From assembly GCA_012845835.1 (NCBI GenBank), contig JABAKD010000009.1:18549318-18613317 (forward strand): 64,000 nucleotides of DNA. Direction: 5' to 3'. A program made the translations under genes and the position numbers. The notes under the pieces were generated by a model. The model made no database searches. It saw only the letters and a list, made by a program, of their open reading frames with translations, and was not told the origin of the DNA. Each line of letters opens with the position of its first letter. Within the stretch, counting starts at the first letter, position 1. Shown one piece after another: positions 60,311 to 64,000 of this stretch. The stretch is from Undaria pinnatifida (lineage: Eukaryota; Sar; Phaeophyceae; Laminariales; Alariaceae).

Positions 60311-63002
60311 TAATAATACTCGTATGATCGAAGTAAGTCGGTTATCCGCCACAATGAAAGATGAAGTGAAATGGTAAATGGTGGCAAGAAGCACGCGGTC
60401 ACCATCCAGGAAGGAAAAACAAATGTTCTCGACCATCTATACTACCAGGGTATGTACATAGGAAGGTCCATGTTCTCGGCTATCTAATAACATGTGGGAA
60501 GGGGGGATGTTTACACTCCGTTTGCTGCTGCAAAAAGTGTTTGTTCCCGAAACGTGGCTGCTGGAGCTTGAGAGAGGTAGCCCTTTTAGATCTGCAGAGA
60601 TTATTTTTGGAGGGCTTCAGAGGGAAAAGACGACGAATACAGGTGACGATTGCAGCATCCTTCACTCGAAACAACCCGGGCTGCTATTATTAGGTTAGCT
60701 GACGACGGCTTCCCAGTCGAACTCTAATGCGAGTGCTTGTAAGGCACGCACACAGCTTGCACGGCCGTATATTGCATGCTTGCACCATGATGAACAGGCG
60801 TTTTTGCTATGTTTCATCACTGCTGTACTAGCTACACTGCTGTACGTAGGCCCCGAAAGAGTTGATGACGATATTCTCATATTTTGAATAGCCCATTTGT
60901 TGTTTACGTAGCCCGTGGCGACTAAAAAAAAGAAAAAAATGCCTTGTTACTTGTTATCCCAGGGTTGTGCCTCCAGCTTGCGCGCAGATTATCGAACCTG
61001 TGCTCAACCGATGTGATGTTTATCAAAATCGTGATGTTTATCAAAATCGTGAAGTTGTGCATACGAATACGATATTATAGCGTCGACAAAAGAACGATTG
61101 CTCCGATCCTGCAGACATATATATCTTGCCAGGTGCCTGGTTATGTTGAACGTATGTTGTGCGTGGGTCGTCTTCAAACCTGTTGTGGTGTTACCCCAAA
61201 GTCTGACGTGTCCTACCTCTTGTCCAAAATTTCGATTTGGTGACATTTTGGTGTTTGTGTTGCGTTCTCGGCCGGGGGGAGGCAGGAGGCAGGCCATGCA
61301 TGCTGTCATGTCATCCCTTATCCCGTCATGATGACCTCTTCGGCTGTTGCGCTGACGTAGAGCTACTTATTCGTTCTACCTGGTGCCTGGTTGGTATTAC
61401 CTCGTTTGAGCCCCATGTGCATCGACTCAAAAACGACGAGTGTTTTTTTTTGTCGAGCGACCACTCAGAGGAAGAGGGTGCAGTAATCTAAATATTATGA
61501 GTATGAGTACTCGTATGAGTATGACCATGCTGCGCGAGTGTGGTACAGCTGCTTACGTTATCGATCGGCCACACTCCCAATCCCCGCAGCTCCGGCTGCT
61601 TCGTTTTCACCGATGCTGGACATGGACTGTCGCACGTTTTTGTAAGTGTTTTTTCTCTTATAGCCCCACAGGGTGTGTATCCATCGGTGGTAGCTTCGCC
61701 ACATATATACAAGGCTGCGCGTTATTTCCTAAAGCGGGACCCGCCTGAGGATGCACATGCCCTCTCCGTACTTGTATGTAGGCGTTGATGGAAACATCGG
61801 TGGTGGCCTTGGGTTGGTCCAATCACATCACGTACCCAAACTACAGCTCTCCTCCCCCCCTATTACTAGTCAAACAGCCTGACAAGGCATGCCAGGGATG
61901 CTATGATAAACGGACGGACGGACGGATCGACCCACTACTTGTCGACTGATGCATCGCCCATCGCCGTTTTGTCGGACAGACCGTGTGCCGACTGACATTT
62001 TTGGGATTCAAAAATAGGAACCGGGCCCCGTGTTCATGTGTACCTGGCATGATGGCACGGGCGCCGGCTCGAAACGGCCCTCAGATGTTTTGTCGCAACG
62101 GATCAATGCATCGGTACAAGCATTTTTGCAGTATGCTCTTATATATAGACTAAATATATCAGTCGCAGCACGCTACTGCAGTCGTACAGATAGTGTTGAT
62201 ACCGGGTAGCTGTTGTCTGGCACCTGGCTAGTCTATAATATGTCTGCCGACAGTATGCCGATTGGTGGCAACGAACATCTGGTACTATTAATTGTACGTA
62301 AGATACCTGGCCCGATACATGGTTATCGTGTGTGGTCTTTGGTGTAGTAAGTTCAGCGGGGCTGGTTGATGCTGCTGTAGTGTATACCACTGTGATATAT
62401 GCAGCTGACTGGTCGGTAACTGCCGATTAAATATGTCAATTGGAGTCGACGAACACCTGGCACTACTATGATATTATGCCCGATTCGGCACATAATCTTA
62501 TGGTCACGGTCTGTCGTTTTTCGTATGGGAGTTCAGCGCGGCTACTTGATTTTGTTTACTAGTACGATTCGTCAAATGATAGTCATAGGATTTTCGCAAG
62601 CTAAGATTGGGCTCTCGGACGGCGTTTGGTGAGTTAGTTCCTCTATAATATACAGCAGTGGAAGGCCTGCTGGCCATCGTGTCGTGACGCCCAGCAGAGC
62701 TACCTTATACCAGGTACGTACCCGGTATGATATTGTTTTTGTAGGACTTCAGGTCAACAAAGTTGCTCTTTGTTTCATTGTAACATGATTGATGCCATTG
62801 CTTTCGATGCCAGTCGAAGGGTAGCACGCGATGTTATTACTTCGTAGCTGCTGCTTGATCTGTTTTGGAGCCCCCCACCCTCTCTCAAACACGCCTCCTT
62901 CTCCGCGTCCGTACTCACCATCAGCACAAGCCTACAACATCCTCGTGTGACCCCCCTTCCCTCCTTCCCCTCAAACACGCCTCCCTCTCCGCGCCCCTGC
63001 AG

Positions 63003-63692
63003 ATGTTAGTCGCCGGCTCACCCAACCAGCTACCGACAACAAGCCGGTGCTTCGTTGGTAATGATGGCGGCTTATCCTGCCCGTCGCGACCGGTCCTCCT
63101 ATGGCCCGCCGCAGCGACCTGCACAAGCGGATTCTTCGGCGTTGCCCCTTGGGCAGGCGACAAAGACTGCACCGACAGCAGCTCCGCGCGCAGACGGAGA
63201 GGGCGCTCGTCCGCGGCAAGATCTGCGGCTGGCTCAGACACAGTACTAATGGCGATGGCTATCCCACCGCGCTGTGCGCTTCCTTCTGTGGACTTGCTGC
63301 GCGAGGCTTACGGGCACCGCCGGAGCTTTTGGGGTGACCTGACCGCCGCGGAAACGCGGCGGTTCTACCACGAGCTGTTACCTGTTAGCGTTTATCTTGA
63401 GGCACTAGGCGCCCAGAGGCTAGCCGCGGGGGACGGTGAAGAGCGGCCTCTTGGAGGTGGAATTAGCGGGGGCGGCTTGGCGACGGTGGTTGAGGCGGCG
63501 GGGGGGAAGGGGGGGGGGGGGTTGTAATCCCATTTTTGGGGCAGCGCAGACTTTGGAGGAGCAGGCGAGACTGGCGTCGATGGCGAGACACGCGGCGAGG
63601 CTGTATGTACGGGAAAGGTGCAAGCTGCCATCGCGCGTCTTGGCTCACCTGTACGATGGCCTGAGGCACCTGAAGAACCACGGCTCGTTTAG
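63003..63692 (+). CDS. Unrecognised gene, exons at right edge (partial)
   Basis: A C/T-rich tract ends in 'cccctgcag' at 63002. From 63003 a frame runs open to 63527, including DLLREAYGHRRSFWGDLTAA and FYHELLPVSVYLEALGAQRL. A second frame, from an acceptor at 63548-63549 to a donor after 63692 (gtgaga), encodes ARHAARLYVRERCKLPSRV and HLYDGLRHLKNHGSF. The helical, Arg/Leu-rich sequence looks conserved, but I do not recognise the family. The two frames differ by +1: either a short intron (for example from 63486) or a length error in the poly-G run at 63500-63522 joins them. The first ~240 bases (63003-63246) are open in all three frames, so the true N-terminal frame there is uncertain. The gene continues beyond the window. 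Confidence 0.45.
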
Positions 63693-64000
63693 GTGAGAGA
63701 TGAGACGGGAGTTTTTGATGACCCGGCAGCAGTAAATGCGGAAAGCAACGGCCGAACGCGGGCTATGATGCGACATTGCGTGCACGAAGCGCCCTTGTGG
63801 GGGGACTGTAGTCAATGTAAAACATGCATCATGCTCGCATATATTTATGGACGTTGTCTGAAGTTGTTTAGCTTGATACTTTTGCGTATGATGTTTTTAA
63901 ACAACGTTTGTTATAGACTTACCAGGTTTAATGATTCGTGTGTACGAGTAATCTCAATGATTTCGATCACTTAGCAGGAGTGGGCATGACCAGCTACTAT

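Larger units (their letters stand above)
55426..63002. other. Repeat-rich DNA, intron or intergenic
   Basis: No exon with a recognisable domain was found on either strand. It holds scattered 'taccaggtac' words, a telomere-like tract (56866-56904), tandem repeats (57365-57460, 57580-57680), (CTG)n (58757-58787), a copy of repeat R with poly-C blocks (59775-60310), and otherwise unremarkable sequence. Confidence 0.5.

Overview
This 64 kb window is nuclear DNA of an intron-rich eukaryote. It is most likely a brown alga (Phaeophyceae, Ectocarpus-like) or a close stramenopile. Three things point there: small coding exons (55-325 nt for most) separated by kilobase introns with GT-AG (once GC-AG) borders; two N-terminal leaders of the heterokont plastid type (signal peptide ending Ala|Phe); and coding DNA rich in G/C, poly-Gly, poly-Ala and poly-Gln, set among abundant microsatellites and decayed retroelements. 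There are no bacterial-style operons, rRNA genes or CRISPR arrays.

Layout. (1) 1-6484, plus strand: the 3' part of a gene whose last exons resemble the C-terminal zinc-binding module of YVH1/DUSP12 phosphatases, behind a long disordered Gly/Ser-rich exon. Its catalytic domain would lie left of the window. (2) 6485-14373: gene-free DNA between two convergent genes, holding simple repeats and two long LTR-like sequences in opposite orientation. (3) 14374-23448, minus strand: a complete seven-exon gene for a plastid-targeted LPA1-like (DUF3493) membrane protein, 405 aa. (4) 23449-23792: a 344 bp divergent promoter region. (5) 23793-41091, plus strand: a complete 18-exon gene for the ER-lumenal Hsp70/Hsp110-family chaperone HYOU1/GRP170 (Lhs1-type), 964 aa, with signal peptide and C-terminal EDEL. 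All exon phases agree in both complete genes. (6) 41092-55194: a TE-dense region with a TIR element, three copies of one ~268 bp LTR, miniature LTR elements (TRIM-like), and a decayed Ty3/gypsy-like element carrying a NADAR (YbiA-like) domain. (7) 55195-64000: a first exon with another plastid-type leader, 7.6 kb of mostly repeats, then exons of an unrecognised gene that leaves the window on the right.

The genes show no shared pathway. The most interesting material is in the mobile DNA: the NADAR domain behind ~77-residue tandem repeats inside a retroelement; an array of LTRs separated by only 37 bp containing just a primer-binding site and a purine tract; a tRNA-derived SINE found three times, each antisense in a host intron; and inverted repeat copies that bracket HYOU1 exon 12. 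All family assignments were made by eye from translated sequence; no database search was run.
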